NCBI RefSeq assembly: GCF_014269185.2
Contig: NZ_JABWRZ020000001.1
Location: forward strand, 1,637,001 to 1,701,000
DNA from: Pseudomonas oryzicola
Lineage (GTDB): Bacteria > Pseudomonadota > Gammaproteobacteria > Pseudomonadales > Pseudomonadaceae
Length of the DNA: 64,000 nt
Direction of reading: 5' to 3'
Shown here: positions 21,699 to 29,538 of the stretch, one piece after another
How the letters are laid out: the number at the start of each line of letters is the position of its first letter
Position numbering within the stretch: the first letter of the stretch is position 1
Made by a program: the position numbers and the translations under genes
The notes under the pieces: generated by a model
Seen by the model: only the letters and a program-made list of their open reading frames with translations
Database searches by the model: none
What the model was told of the DNA's origin: nothing

Positions 21699-22325
21699 AT
21701 GCCAAGACCTGAAATACAAGCCTACAGCCAGATGCGTGCAATTCCTTACCTAGTGCACTTCACCAGACTCACCAACCTCGCCTCAATCCTGCAGCACGGC
21801 CTCTGCCCGGTTAGCGATCATGACACGTTACGTACCCGACCAGTCATCAACGACGAGCTCCGTCTCGATGGGCATCTGGATGGCACATCGCTTTCCATTG
21901 GCTTCCCCAACTACCAGATGTTCTACAAGTACCGCCAGGTTCCAAACACCGAGTGGGTGGTGCTAGGGATAGACTCCTCAGTGCTTTGGACGAAGGATTG
22001 TGGTTTCTGTCAGCGCAATGCGGCTACCAACGAGATGGCTCAACAGCCACTCGATAACCTGCGAACGCTGGCAGCATTCCAAGGCATGTTTGACGAGATT
22101 GAAGGGCTGAACACCCGTCATCAGCAGAGGCTCAAGACGTCTGACCCTACAGATCCTCAGGCTGAAGTGTTAGTCTTCGATAAGATTGAGCCAGAGCTGA
22201 TACTTGGGGTGGCTTTCAATAGCAGGCTTGCTAGAGATAACCATGCGGGCATTTGTGGTAATCGACAATTGGTGGTTGAAAGCCCCTCTGGTGGATTATT
22301 CGCTGCTCGCACATTTGTAAGGTAG
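21699..22325 (+). CDS. darT1: DarT-type DNA ADP-ribosyltransferase toxin (DUF4433), DarT1-like
   Basis: A 208-residue DarT-fold enzyme. The NAD-binding segment YLVHFTRLTNLASILQHGL lies at residues 17-35 with His20. The stretch LSIGFPNYQMFYKYR fits the substrate/NAD region with a conserved Arg, and TDPQAEVLVF carries the likely catalytic Glu156 on the ADP-ribosylating loop. DarT enzymes attach ADP-ribose to single-stranded DNA: thymidine for DarT2, guanine for DarT1. The DarT1 assignment rests on the next gene, which resembles a NADAR antitoxin rather than a DarG macrodomain. The four-base gap to that gene indicates an operon. Codon use and AT content differ from the core genome, consistent with transfer. 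Confidence 0.88.
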   Translation: MPRPEIQAYSQMRAIPYLVHFTRLTNLASILQHGLCPVSDHDTLRTRPVINDELRLDGHLDGTSLSIGFPNYQMFYKYRQVPNTEWVVLGIDSSVLWTKDCGFCQRNAATNEMAQQPLDNLRTLAAFQGMFDEIEGLNTRHQQRLKTSDPTDPQAEVLVFDKIEPELILGVAFNSRLARDNHAGICGNRQLVVESPSGGLFAARTFVR

Positions 22326-22329
22326 ATTG

Positions 22330-23040
22330 ATGGCTTCCAGACCAGTCTTCATTCCAACACCTGGGGCAAAGACTCTTGCCCGAACTGCCGCTGTGGATTT
22401 CAAGTGGTTCCCAGGGATGTCTGTGTCTCAGAAGCAGCGGTCGATTGACTCGTTGCACGCCGCTGCTAAAGAGGCTATACCGACTATCGGTAAGATATTG
22501 GAGGTTTCAAGTAAGTCCAAGGAGAAGTTGGGGGTGGAGCTGAGTGCTTTCAACTTGAGTTTTACTACACTGAAGCAGAATTTTACGATGAGTGTGGAGT
22601 GTGCTTTCCAAGGTAGCAAGGTTTTTGAAAGGGGCGGTCCCTTTAAAGATTTGTTTGGAAAGACATCTCGTGAAGCAAAACTTGACGAGAGAATAAAAAG
22701 CTCAGGTAGGTTGGTAAAGTTCAGTTTCTACGGGACGGATTGGGATCTTGAGCCGCGCACGGCTTTTTATGATTGGTTATATATTAATGCCCTGAAAAAG
22801 CAGTCCCCGAATATGATTGATGAGATTCTTTCGTACTCGGCCTTTACTGATATTGAGTTCAATCCGGAGAAGTCGATCAACTGCCAGGCATACTCCCTAG
22901 CCTTGTTTGTTTCATTGTATAAGCAGAATTTGCTGGATGATGCTATTGTCTCGAGGGATTCGTTCTTGTCGGCAGTTAGCAATGTTCTCCTCTCAAGCGC
23001 CAGTCAAAATGAAGATATTCAGGGTGACATGTTGAAATGA
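22330..23040 (+). CDS. DarT1-associated NADAR-family antitoxin
   Basis: A 236-residue protein matching, from memory, the NADAR-like family found behind darT1 (formerly DUF6977). Recognisable blocks are FKWFPGMSVSQKQRSIDSLH near the N-terminus, VECAFQGSKVFERGGPF, TSREAKLDERIKSSGRLVKF, TAFYDWLYINAL and FTDIEFNPEKSINCQAYSLALF. NADAR enzymes hydrolyse ADP-ribose from guanine and so reverse DarT1 action. I start at the ATG at 22330, three bases after an in-frame TTG, four bases past the toxin stop, with AAGG in the toxin 3' end as ribosome site. The AT-rich composition matches the toxin. Confidence 0.8.
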   Translation: MASRPVFIPTPGAKTLARTAAVDFKWFPGMSVSQKQRSIDSLHAAAKEAIPTIGKILEVSSKSKEKLGVELSAFNLSFTTLKQNFTMSVECAFQGSKVFERGGPFKDLFGKTSREAKLDERIKSSGRLVKFSFYGTDWDLEPRTAFYDWLYINALKKQSPNMIDEILSYSAFTDIEFNPEKSINCQAYSLALFVSLYKQNLLDDAIVSRDSFLSAVSNVLLSSASQNEDIQGDMLK

Positions 23041-23053
23041 GTTCTGTATGTTA

Positions 23054-23077
23054 AAAGGGGCTATACACAGCCCCTTT
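23054..23077. terminator. Bidirectional terminator between darT1-NADAR and hamAB
   Basis: Nine-base-pair stem AAAGGGGCT/AGCCCCTTT with a six-base loop. T-rich or A-rich flanks lie on both sides, so it can end transcripts from both convergent operons in the 53-base gap. Confidence 0.85.
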
Positions 23078-23093
23078 ACGAGCGGTGGCATGA

Positions 23094-25751
23094 TTACTCA
23101 TCATGCTTTTTCGTGAGTCCTGAACGTTCGAGGTATCTGCGAAGCAGAGGTGATAGTTTGGTAGTGTTAAAATTTTGGAGCCAAACCTCAACGTTATCCA
23201 CGGCTTTTGGAAGATCTTTCCGTAGTTTGAGTGCGATACTTCTATTTATGCCAAGTGACATAAGTTCAAGTACCCTAGGGTCGTAGCTTCCGAGTTCAAT
23301 CATGGACGGAAGGCTTAGTGCGTATGCATACTCCTCATGATCGGCCTCGGATGTACAGGCTTTGGTTATATCTGACCAAAGTGAGAAGTATTTAACGAGT
23401 TTAAATGTTATATTGCTGCTGATGTTTTTAGTAACGTGCCTAGCGGCTTTGTCTACAGGTCGTTTTTTTGACTCGCTCTCAGTGTCTTCCTCTCTAGAAA
23501 AGTCGTCAGGGTTCTGAGAAAGCTTGTTTAGGAATTTATCGATAAAGAAACGGTGTGATTTTCCAGACATCCACTGGTAAGCGTCGTAGACCAATGTGCC
23601 GATGCTGACGTACTCGCCTGGATTTGTGAATTTAGAGTTAACTTCTTTCTCTATATGGAAGATTCTATCTAGTCTGCGTGCGATGTCATCAAATTGCTGA
23701 TAAAAATTCTGATTTTTAAAGCTGATATCGTCAGGCGCTGGAGGCAGTCGTCGTGTATTAGGGTGGTTGGTTGGGATCCAGGAGAATGGATCTTCTTTGA
23801 TCTCCAGATAAAGCTGATTTTGAAGTAGCGGATCTACGTATGGGTTTTGGCGAAGAAGTTCCATAGGTATGGAAAGCTGATCCTTTACCTGAGATAGCTT
23901 TTCTTCTAATTCCTCTCTTTGATCACTTCTTATTTGTGATGTACCTAGTAATCGATCAAAGTGGTTTTTGTCAGACACGAAAAGGTGCCTAAGGTAACAG
24001 ATGGTTGTATATAATTTTCCGTTATCTTGGTTTTCGAATATTTCATTGCGGGTGGCGGTGGCGAATCGAATTACTGAGTCGGTGTGGGTCTGAAGGATGG
24101 CGGTCGTGTTAGTTTTGATTTTAGTCTTGTCATGGTTCGTCAACTTTTCTTCACCCCACTCTTCGTCCTTTACTTCCAAACAGTAGACTTCACCGTAGAG
24201 GTTGGTGCTGATACGCCCTGCCCGACCAATTAGATTCTTGAACTCGAAAGGTGTTAAGGGTGTGCTATCATTTTTAGGGCTGATAACTATGAGCTTGTCT
24301 GCAGGTAGGTTAACGCCCTGTAGCAATGTCGATGTGCATACTAAGCTTCTAATCGCTTCCTTGGAATACAATTCTTCGATTTCAATCCTGGCAATGTCTG
24401 GCAAGCCGGCATGGTGGAACGCCACACCATTTCGCAGTGTTCTGATCAGCGAGTAATCAGGGTGTATTTCATCGGCTAAGAAGTCGATAAGTTCCTCAAT
24501 CGCATCTTCATGCTCTTGGCTTGAGTTGGTTGGGCGAGGTAATTCGAGGGCCCATTTCTCAGCGGTAGCTTTACCAGGTGCAAAAACAATACAGCTTTCG
24601 TCCTGTTTTAGATTTCCCAGGAACGCAGCAATCGCTTGGCCTTTCTTGCTTTTGGCTTTAGAAAAAAGCCTTTTGTTCAAAATTGTTTCGCCAAAAATTA
24701 CGTTGCCGGTCTGGCTAAAAATCCGATACTCAGCGGAATAACTCCTTGACAAGAAAGTGATTGCAGCTTTGACTTGGAATACAGGAGTGGCAACTGTGGT
24801 TTCGTCTATGAGTTCTAAGCCTGAAAGCTCCTTTAGAGGTGTCACGATGTCCTCAATGAAGGGGCCGGCAAAGATGAACTGGCTCTGGGGGAATCTTGCC
24901 ACCAGCCCGTAAAGACAGTTTTCAAATACCATGCCACGACCTTCCGCCTCAAGGTTGTGGATTTCATCAATGAAGATAACTCTAGGCGGTCTAATAGTTT
25001 TGTCCTGAAGCAGCTTGTTGCATCGTTCCGGGGTCAAGACATAGACCGTTGATTTTTCATCGCCATCATCTTGGGGGCGATATGTGGTATAGACATGGGC
25101 GCGGTCTTTAAGGTCGGATTTGAAGTCCATGCTTACTTGGTTGATAAGCGCTTTGGTCGGTACCACAAATATTGCTGTTTCAGGACTGGCTCTTAGTTTT
25201 TCAACAATGTATCGCCTGATGATGAATGACTTGCCGGCAGATGTAGGGGCGGAAATTGCGACATTAGCGCCGCTACGAATTGCTGCCCAAAGCTTTGCCT
25301 GGTAGTCCGTGAATACAAACTCGCCAGCACCTTCTAGTCTGTGGGTTAATCGGCCTCGTGTTGTGCCAAGCTCAAGGTCAAGGAGAGCGCCAAAGCTGTT
25401 TAAATATTTACCGTTTTCAAAAATATTAGGAATGTGCTTGCTTGAAAGTAGGTTTCCAGATCTTGATTGGATAATATAGCACGCCTTCTGATATGCGGGG
25501 TTGTTAGGCGCGTAGAGATGTAGCAGTGCGCCAAAGGAATTGGCCAAATTTTTTAATGTTTCAGACTTGCTTAGCGAAATAATTGAGGCAAGCCATGTGG
25601 CGTGTTGAAGCTTTTGATGGGGGATAAATATTCCATCAGTTTCCCCAGCCTGTTTACTGAGGAATAGATTTTTTAGCAAATTGTCATAAGTCTCTACGAA
25701 TCCTTCATCCTTAGAGGCCTCGAGTGGGAGAGCTTCTGTATCTCTATTCAT
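23094..25751 (-). CDS. hamB: Hachiman defence helicase HamB
   Basis: An 885-residue superfamily 2 helicase. Motif I SAPTSAGKS ends near residue 175, motif II is DEIH at 262-265, and motif VI is LIGRAGR at 507-513, a Ski2-like pattern. About 150 residues precede the helicase core, and a long C-terminal part without recognised motifs follows it. It is encoded directly after a DUF1837 nuclease with a four-base ATGA overlap, which is the hallmark gene order of Hachiman (hamA-hamB). In the studied systems HamB holds HamA inactive and releases it when the helicase engages abnormal DNA. The AT-rich codon use sets it apart from the flanking core genes. Confidence 0.9.
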   Translation of the reverse strand: MNRDTEALPLEASKDEGFVETYDNLLKNLFLSKQAGETDGIFIPHQKLQHATWLASIISLSKSETLKNLANSFGALLHLYAPNNPAYQKACYIIQSRSGNLLSSKHIPNIFENGKYLNSFGALLDLELGTTRGRLTHRLEGAGEFVFTDYQAKLWAAIRSGANVAISAPTSAGKSFIIRRYIVEKLRASPETAIFVVPTKALINQVSMDFKSDLKDRAHVYTTYRPQDDGDEKSTVYVLTPERCNKLLQDKTIRPPRVIFIDEIHNLEAEGRGMVFENCLYGLVARFPQSQFIFAGPFIEDIVTPLKELSGLELIDETTVATPVFQVKAAITFLSRSYSAEYRIFSQTGNVIFGETILNKRLFSKAKSKKGQAIAAFLGNLKQDESCIVFAPGKATAEKWALELPRPTNSSQEHEDAIEELIDFLADEIHPDYSLIRTLRNGVAFHHAGLPDIARIEIEELYSKEAIRSLVCTSTLLQGVNLPADKLIVISPKNDSTPLTPFEFKNLIGRAGRISTNLYGEVYCLEVKDEEWGEEKLTNHDKTKIKTNTTAILQTHTDSVIRFATATRNEIFENQDNGKLYTTICYLRHLFVSDKNHFDRLLGTSQIRSDQREELEEKLSQVKDQLSIPMELLRQNPYVDPLLQNQLYLEIKEDPFSWIPTNHPNTRRLPPAPDDISFKNQNFYQQFDDIARRLDRIFHIEKEVNSKFTNPGEYVSIGTLVYDAYQWMSGKSHRFFIDKFLNKLSQNPDDFSREEDTESESKKRPVDKAARHVTKNISSNITFKLVKYFSLWSDITKACTSEADHEEYAYALSLPSMIELGSYDPRVLELMSLGINRSIALKLRKDLPKAVDNVEVWLQNFNTTKLSPLLRRYLERSGLTKKHDE

Positions 25752-26734
25752 TTAGCTGCCTTTCTAGCGGGCTTCTCAGGGCTCGGTTGTTTTGGTGTTT
25801 CTTTGAATTCTATTCCATGGATTTGTTTGAAAAGTGTCTTCTTGAATGTTTCGACACTGCTCATTGGGATTAGAAAGAACTCTAGGAATAGTTTTCGTAG
25901 CTCGGATTTGTTTTGAAGTCGTGACCTGATATTTTCAACAGCTTCTTTTGAATGTTCCTGTATCCACTCCGTAACTAGCTTTTCTGCGTGATCTCTATTG
26001 ACGGCTTCCTCTTCAATGCTGTCAATTTTCTTGTCATCGTAAATGAGGAGGATTGGGAATATTTTGTTGCAAGCTTGGTACTCGTCTGTTCCAGGTCGAA
26101 ACGCTTTAAGCAGGGCCTTCGCCTGGTCGAGTGTGAGATTTTTTGAGATGTTGGATCGAGCGATAAAAAGCTCATGATCCAGTGAGCTCGGTAGGTAGTT
26201 TTGATTGAATCGGTCAATTGAATCTAGCGAGCTTCCGATGGCGCCGCTGAGATCCTGATGTATTTTGGATTCGCCAATTAATATAGCTAGGTTGTTGTGC
26301 CGCTCACCAAAAAATATTCCGTCCCCACCTTTGACTTGATCTTTGACATTTGTAAGTAGACTTAACTTGTGGCATACCATTGGGGTTCTGAATAAGGCTT
26401 CCACCAATAGGTAAAGGATAAGTTCTCCATACTTTCCGTCATATACTGGGTCAGTGTTCGCGAAGAAGCTTGATGCCATTGGGTAAGGGTTTTCGTCTCT
26501 TTCTTCGTACTCTTCGAGTTCGTTCCTGTCGAAAACATAATGCTGGATCCGGTTGCCAACATACTTTGCTAGAGCGAGGCTTTCTTGGCGGTTCCCTGAA
26601 AATTTCAGGGACAAAGCGTGTGCTCTGACCTTGAGATCTACTACCTCGGGGATCGGATGGAAGAATTTTTCGACCCAATCAGTCTTGACGGTGAGACAGT
26701 CACTCCAAGTGATACCCTCGAACAGCTTTTGCAT
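25748..26734 (-). CDS. hamA: Hachiman defence effector nuclease HamA (DUF1837)
   Basis: A 328-residue DUF1837 protein. Likely PD-(D/E)XK-type residues are Glu104 in KYGELILYLLVEAL, Asp138 in KGGDGIFFG, and Glu155/Lys157 in LIGESKIHQ. HamA is the DNase effector of Hachiman, held by HamB and released on sensing phage or damaged DNA. The frame is open from 26767, but the ATG there lacks a ribosome site, whereas the ATG at 26734 has AGAAGGG six bases upstream, so I choose the latter. The stop overlaps the hamB start (ATGA). The Lys/Pro-rich C-terminal tail (KQPSPEKPARKAAK) looks disordered. Confidence 0.9.
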   Translation of the reverse strand: MQKLFEGITWSDCLTVKTDWVEKFFHPIPEVVDLKVRAHALSLKFSGNRQESLALAKYVGNRIQHYVFDRNELEEYEERDENPYPMASSFFANTDPVYDGKYGELILYLLVEALFRTPMVCHKLSLLTNVKDQVKGGDGIFFGERHNNLAILIGESKIHQDLSGAIGSSLDSIDRFNQNYLPSSLDHELFIARSNISKNLTLDQAKALLKAFRPGTDEYQACNKIFPILLIYDDKKIDSIEEEAVNRDHAEKLVTEWIQEHSKEAVENIRSRLQNKSELRKLFLEFFLIPMSSVETFKKTLFKQIHGIEFKETPKQPSPEKPARKAAK

Positions 26735-27280
26735 TTGAATCCCTTCTGGATAGCTGTGTAGTGCCATAATGATACTACGGTTGTTCTGCTTGTGGTGGCT
26801 TCCACGATGGACGTTCTACGAATTATAAGTGCGGTGCCGATCTGTGCTCGACGAAGATTGGAGGCCCGGACAAGGGTTACAGGCCTACAGAACTCTTTGT
26901 CCGCGTGGAGGTTGGGGCGTTGACCGACCTTAGGACGAAGTGCCTCGATAGGCCTCTGGAGAGTTAGGGCACATGAGAACGGCATCAAGTTAACGGGGTG
27001 CCGGTGTCCGGTTTGGTTGGGTCAAGTCCGCGTCTTTGCTAACGTTTCTGGGCGTTGCTAATCCTTGCGCCAGCTGATCACATGGGCTGGAAGCGTCACA
27101 TGCTGTTAAGGCTAACGGCTAAAAAAATCAGATTTTGCCCCTTTCTTGTAGGGCATTTCCCAAAGATACTGCCACCCATTGTGATGTCCCCAGTTGGCCT
27201 CTAGTCTCGGCTAGTCGTTGCAATCCAACGACCGGCTTTGACAGGCCGACTCAAATTACAATCCCCAGCTTTGCCTTCAA
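26735..27280. other. Intergenic region upstream of hamA, right half of the island
   Basis: About 550 bases without a supported gene. The left part must hold the leftward hamAB promoter; no clear -35/-10 pair or operator was recognised. Open frames of 70-115 codons here lack ribosome sites and family resemblance. Base composition returns toward the core value after about 27.1 kb, which suggests the right border of the foreign segment. Confidence 0.55.
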
Positions 27281-27359
27281 TGGCAGCTGTGCGTGGGGCG
27301 CCTTCGGGCGCGCCGGGTTTCTCAATTTGACCGGTCTGTCAACCCGTGCACAGCTGCCA
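27281..27359 (+). promoter_or_regulatory. Structured RNA leader candidate upstream of DUF6124 gene
   Basis: A perfect 12-base-pair outer stem (TGGCAGCTGTGC 27281-27292 with GCACAGCTGCCA 27348-27359) encloses two inner stems: GGCGCC/GGCGC around a TTCG-type loop (about 27297-27311) and GGGTT/AACCC. This makes a three-way junction. The right arm can also pair imperfectly with CAAATGGCGG just downstream, so an alternative fold exists near the ribosome site of the next gene. Similar sequences precede related small genes in other Pseudomonas, from memory. Whether it is a leader or a DNA-level element is not known. Confidence 0.6.
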
Positions 27360-27414
27360 CCCTTTGTTTGACAGCAAATGGCGGTAGTCCCAATCACAAA
27401 TTGAGGGTTACACC

Positions 27415-27657
27415 ATGCTGAAGATAGTCCCCGACCCACCCTGCAACCTCCATTCCCTGGAAGACACCCTGCTGATGGCCGCCGATTACGCGCTATGCGC
27501 CGAAGCCGTTGCTCAGCAAGCCGTATTGATGCAACCGAAATCACCCGTCTCGGTGTTGATCATGACGTCGATGCACGAACTGGAAGCCCTCCGCAGGTTG
27601 CTCGAATCAGCGCTGGCTCAAGTCCAAAGGCCAGCAGACTCGCAGACGTTGCATTAA
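27415..27657 (+). CDS. Small DUF6124-family protein
   Basis: 80 residues of a Pseudomonas-restricted family, typically MxKxxPxPP at the N-terminus followed by one helical segment (LHSLEDTLLMAADYALCAEAVAQQAVL) and a short C-terminal helix (ELEALRRLLESALAQVQ). GAGGG lies eight bases before the ATG. The function is unknown. It is followed after 97 bases by a DUF3077-type gene, a pairing commonly seen in this genus, and is preceded by a structured leader candidate. Confidence 0.75.
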   Translation: MLKIVPDPPCNLHSLEDTLLMAADYALCAEAVAQQAVLMQPKSPVSVLIMTSMHELEALRRLLESALAQVQRPADSQTLH

Positions 27658-27754
27658 TCCACATCATGATTCGCCTGGGGCTGCGCCTGGTGTGAGTCCG
27701 GCTTGTCGGCGGCAGGGCCAGCCCAGGCATCTGCAATATCAGGGAGATGAACCA

Positions 27755-28051
27755 ATGGCCATCGAAGAAACCCCAGTCACCGTGGGCAAAACCACCTTCT
27801 ACCAGGGTGAAAACCAGACCCATCCTCTGTTTCGCATCGAGCCCGGCATCCCCTGCCAGAATGCCCGCGAACAGGCTTCAGAACTGATGGGCTATGCCCG
27901 CGATTTGTCCATCGACGGACTGATGGAAGACAAACCCCAGCTACTCTGGGCCTCGCACTACCTCTGCGCCTTGGCCAAGGCCCTGCTCGATGATGCCGAA
28001 CTGGGCATGATGAAAAGCGCTGATAACCGCAGTCCAGCCGCTCCACTCTGA
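27755..28051 (+). CDS. DUF3077-domain protein
   Basis: 98 residues; the DUF3077 region is about residues 24-85 (LFRIEPGIPCQNAREQASELMGYARDL...LLWASHYLCALAKALLDDAELGM), all helical in appearance. The frame is open from 27692, but the ATG at 27755 with AGGGAGA upstream is the likely start. The function of the family is unknown; it is small, acidic and Pseudomonas-specific and usually neighbours a DUF6124 gene as here. It ends just before the right copy of the island-flanking repeat. Confidence 0.8.
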   Translation: MAIEETPVTVGKTTFYQGENQTHPLFRIEPGIPCQNAREQASELMGYARDLSIDGLMEDKPQLLWASHYLCALAKALLDDAELGMMKSADNRSPAAPL

Positions 28052-28056
28052 GCGGC

Positions 28057-28495
28057 CTTGAAAAGGGAAGGGGCTGCAAAGCAGCCCCGGTATTCTCAAA
28101 CCTCGTTCATCTCTTCAAGGCGGCGCGGCATTGGCTCTGGAGCCGCGCGCCCCGCCAACCCCACCCGCATGTCATTGCCACTCGGCTGCTGATACAAGCT
28201 CAGCCCAAACTCCGGCAACACCGCCAGCAAGTAATCGAAGATATCCCCCTGGATCCGCTCGTAATCCGCCCAAACCGTAGTAGTGGTAAAGCAGTAGATC
28301 TCCAGCGGCACGCCCTCGGCGGTGGTCTGCATCTGCCGCACCATGCAGGTCATGTTCGGGTGCACGTTGGGGTGGTTCTTCAGGTAGGCCAGGGCAAAGG
28401 CGCGGAAGGTGCCGATGTTAGTGAGCTTGCGGCGGTTGGCCGACAGCTCGGCCACCGGCCCCATGGCCTCGTTCCAGCGCTGCAGCTCCTGGCGC
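28057..28495. repeat. Right copy of the diverged direct repeat flanking the island
   Basis: Homologous to 20997-21436 in the same orientation. This copy covers the terminator hairpin and the intact 3' end of the MscS-type gene. Several base differences and an indel separate the copies. Confidence 0.88.
28070..28088 (-). terminator. Terminator of the mechanosensitive channel gene
   Basis: Eight-base-pair stem GGGGCTGC/GCAGCCCC with an AAA loop; read leftward it is followed by TTCCCTTTTC. It lies seven bases past the channel gene stop and also faces the end of the DUF3077 gene. Confidence 0.75.
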
Positions 28496-29397
28496 TTGGC
28501 GGCAAGGTAGTCGGCCAGCAGGTGCACCTGGCTCAGGCGGTGTTCCTCCTCGCGGGTGAGGAAGCGCACCCCGGCGGCATCGATGAACAGGCTGCGCTTG
28601 ATGCGCCGGCCACCAGACTGCTGCATGCCGCGGTAGTTGCGGAACGACTCGCTCATCAGGCGCCAGGTGGGGATGGAGACGATGGTCTTGTCGAAGTTCT
28701 GCACCTTCACCGTGTGCAGGGTAATGTCGACCACGTCGCCATCGGCGCCGACCTGGGGCATTTCGATCCAGTCACCCACGTGCAGCATGTCGTTGCTGGT
28801 CAACTGCACGCTGGCAACGAACGACAGCAGGGTGTCCTTGTACACCAACAACAGCACCGCCGACATCGCACCCAGGCCCGACAGCAGCAACAGCGGCGAG
28901 CGGTCGATCAGGGTGGCGACGATGACGATGGCGGCGAAGATCCACAGCATCATCTTGGCCAGTTGCACGTAACCCTTGATCGAGCGGGTGCGGGCGTGTT
29001 CGGTGCGAGCATAGATGTCCAGCAGGGCATCCAGCAGGCACGACAGCGCCAGGGTCATGAACAGCAGGGTAAAGGCCAGGGCGACATTACCGAGGAAGTG
29101 CTGGGCGGTATCGGACAGCTCCGGCACCAGTTTCAGGCCGAACTGCAGCACCAGCGACGGCGTGGTCTGGGCCAGGCGGTGGAAAACCTTGTTGTTGCGC
29201 AAGTCGTCCAGCCACCTCAGCGCCGGCTGGCGGGCCAGCAGGCGGGCGCCATGCAGCACCAGGAAGCGCGCCAGGCGGCCGATGACCAGGGAAATCAGCA
29301 GCAGCACGGCCAGGCCAATGGCCGCGTGCAGCATCGGATGGCGGTCGAGGGTGCCCCACAGGTCGAGGGAGTCACGCCAGATTCGTTGGATATCCAT
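28096..29397 (-). CDS. MscS-family mechanosensitive ion channel (YbdG-like)
   Basis: A 433-residue inner-membrane protein with about five predicted helices in the first 210 residues (for example AAIGLAVLLLISLVIGRLARFLVL and MLWIFAAIVIVATLIDR), the pore-region pattern LGAMSAVLLLVYKDTLLSFVAS, then the beta domain with VGDWIEMPQVGADGDVVDITLHTVKVQNFDKT. It gates ion flux on membrane tension during osmotic downshock; the length and long C-terminal domain fit the YbdG subgroup. A broken second copy of its 3' end lies at 21.0-21.4 kb on the other side of the defence island. It is divergent from the DEAD-box helicase gene. Confidence 0.9.
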   Translation of the reverse strand: MDIQRIWRDSLDLWGTLDRHPMLHAAIGLAVLLLISLVIGRLARFLVLHGARLLARQPALRWLDDLRNNKVFHRLAQTTPSLVLQFGLKLVPELSDTAQHFLGNVALAFTLLFMTLALSCLLDALLDIYARTEHARTRSIKGYVQLAKMMLWIFAAIVIVATLIDRSPLLLLSGLGAMSAVLLLVYKDTLLSFVASVQLTSNDMLHVGDWIEMPQVGADGDVVDITLHTVKVQNFDKTIVSIPTWRLMSESFRNYRGMQQSGGRRIKRSLFIDAAGVRFLTREEEHRLSQVHLLADYLAAKRQELQRWNEAMGPVAELSANRRKLTNIGTFRAFALAYLKNHPNVHPNMTCMVRQMQTTAEGVPLEIYCFTTTTVWADYERIQGDIFDYLLAVLPEFGLSLYQQPSGNDMRVGLAGRAAPEPMPRRLEEMNEV

Positions 29398-29538
29398 GGG
29401 CTTGCGTACAGTCTTGTTGCCAAACGAAGCGCCATTAGAGCGCGGATGGCAATAAAGTTGCCAAAAGAAATTCGGCTCCGGCGAGAGAAAACGTTACCCT
29501 ATGCAACTGAATTTCCGCACTTGCCTGAGGTTACCTCC

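Noticed and set aside
26641..26988. 115-codon frame overlapping the hamA start
   Set aside because: No ribosome site, overlaps the hamA coding start, no family resemblance.
27135..27371. 78-codon frame upstream of the DUF6124 gene
   Set aside because: It crosses the structured leader, has no ribosome site and reads like non-coding sequence.
20992..28056. Island considered as a prophage or transposon
   Set aside because: No integrase, transposase, structural phage gene or terminal inverted repeats seen; the borders are diverged gene fragments instead.
28360..29538. Long in-frame upstream extension of the DEAD-box helicase
   Set aside because: It runs antisense through the mechanosensitive channel gene; the family start is the GTG at 29539.
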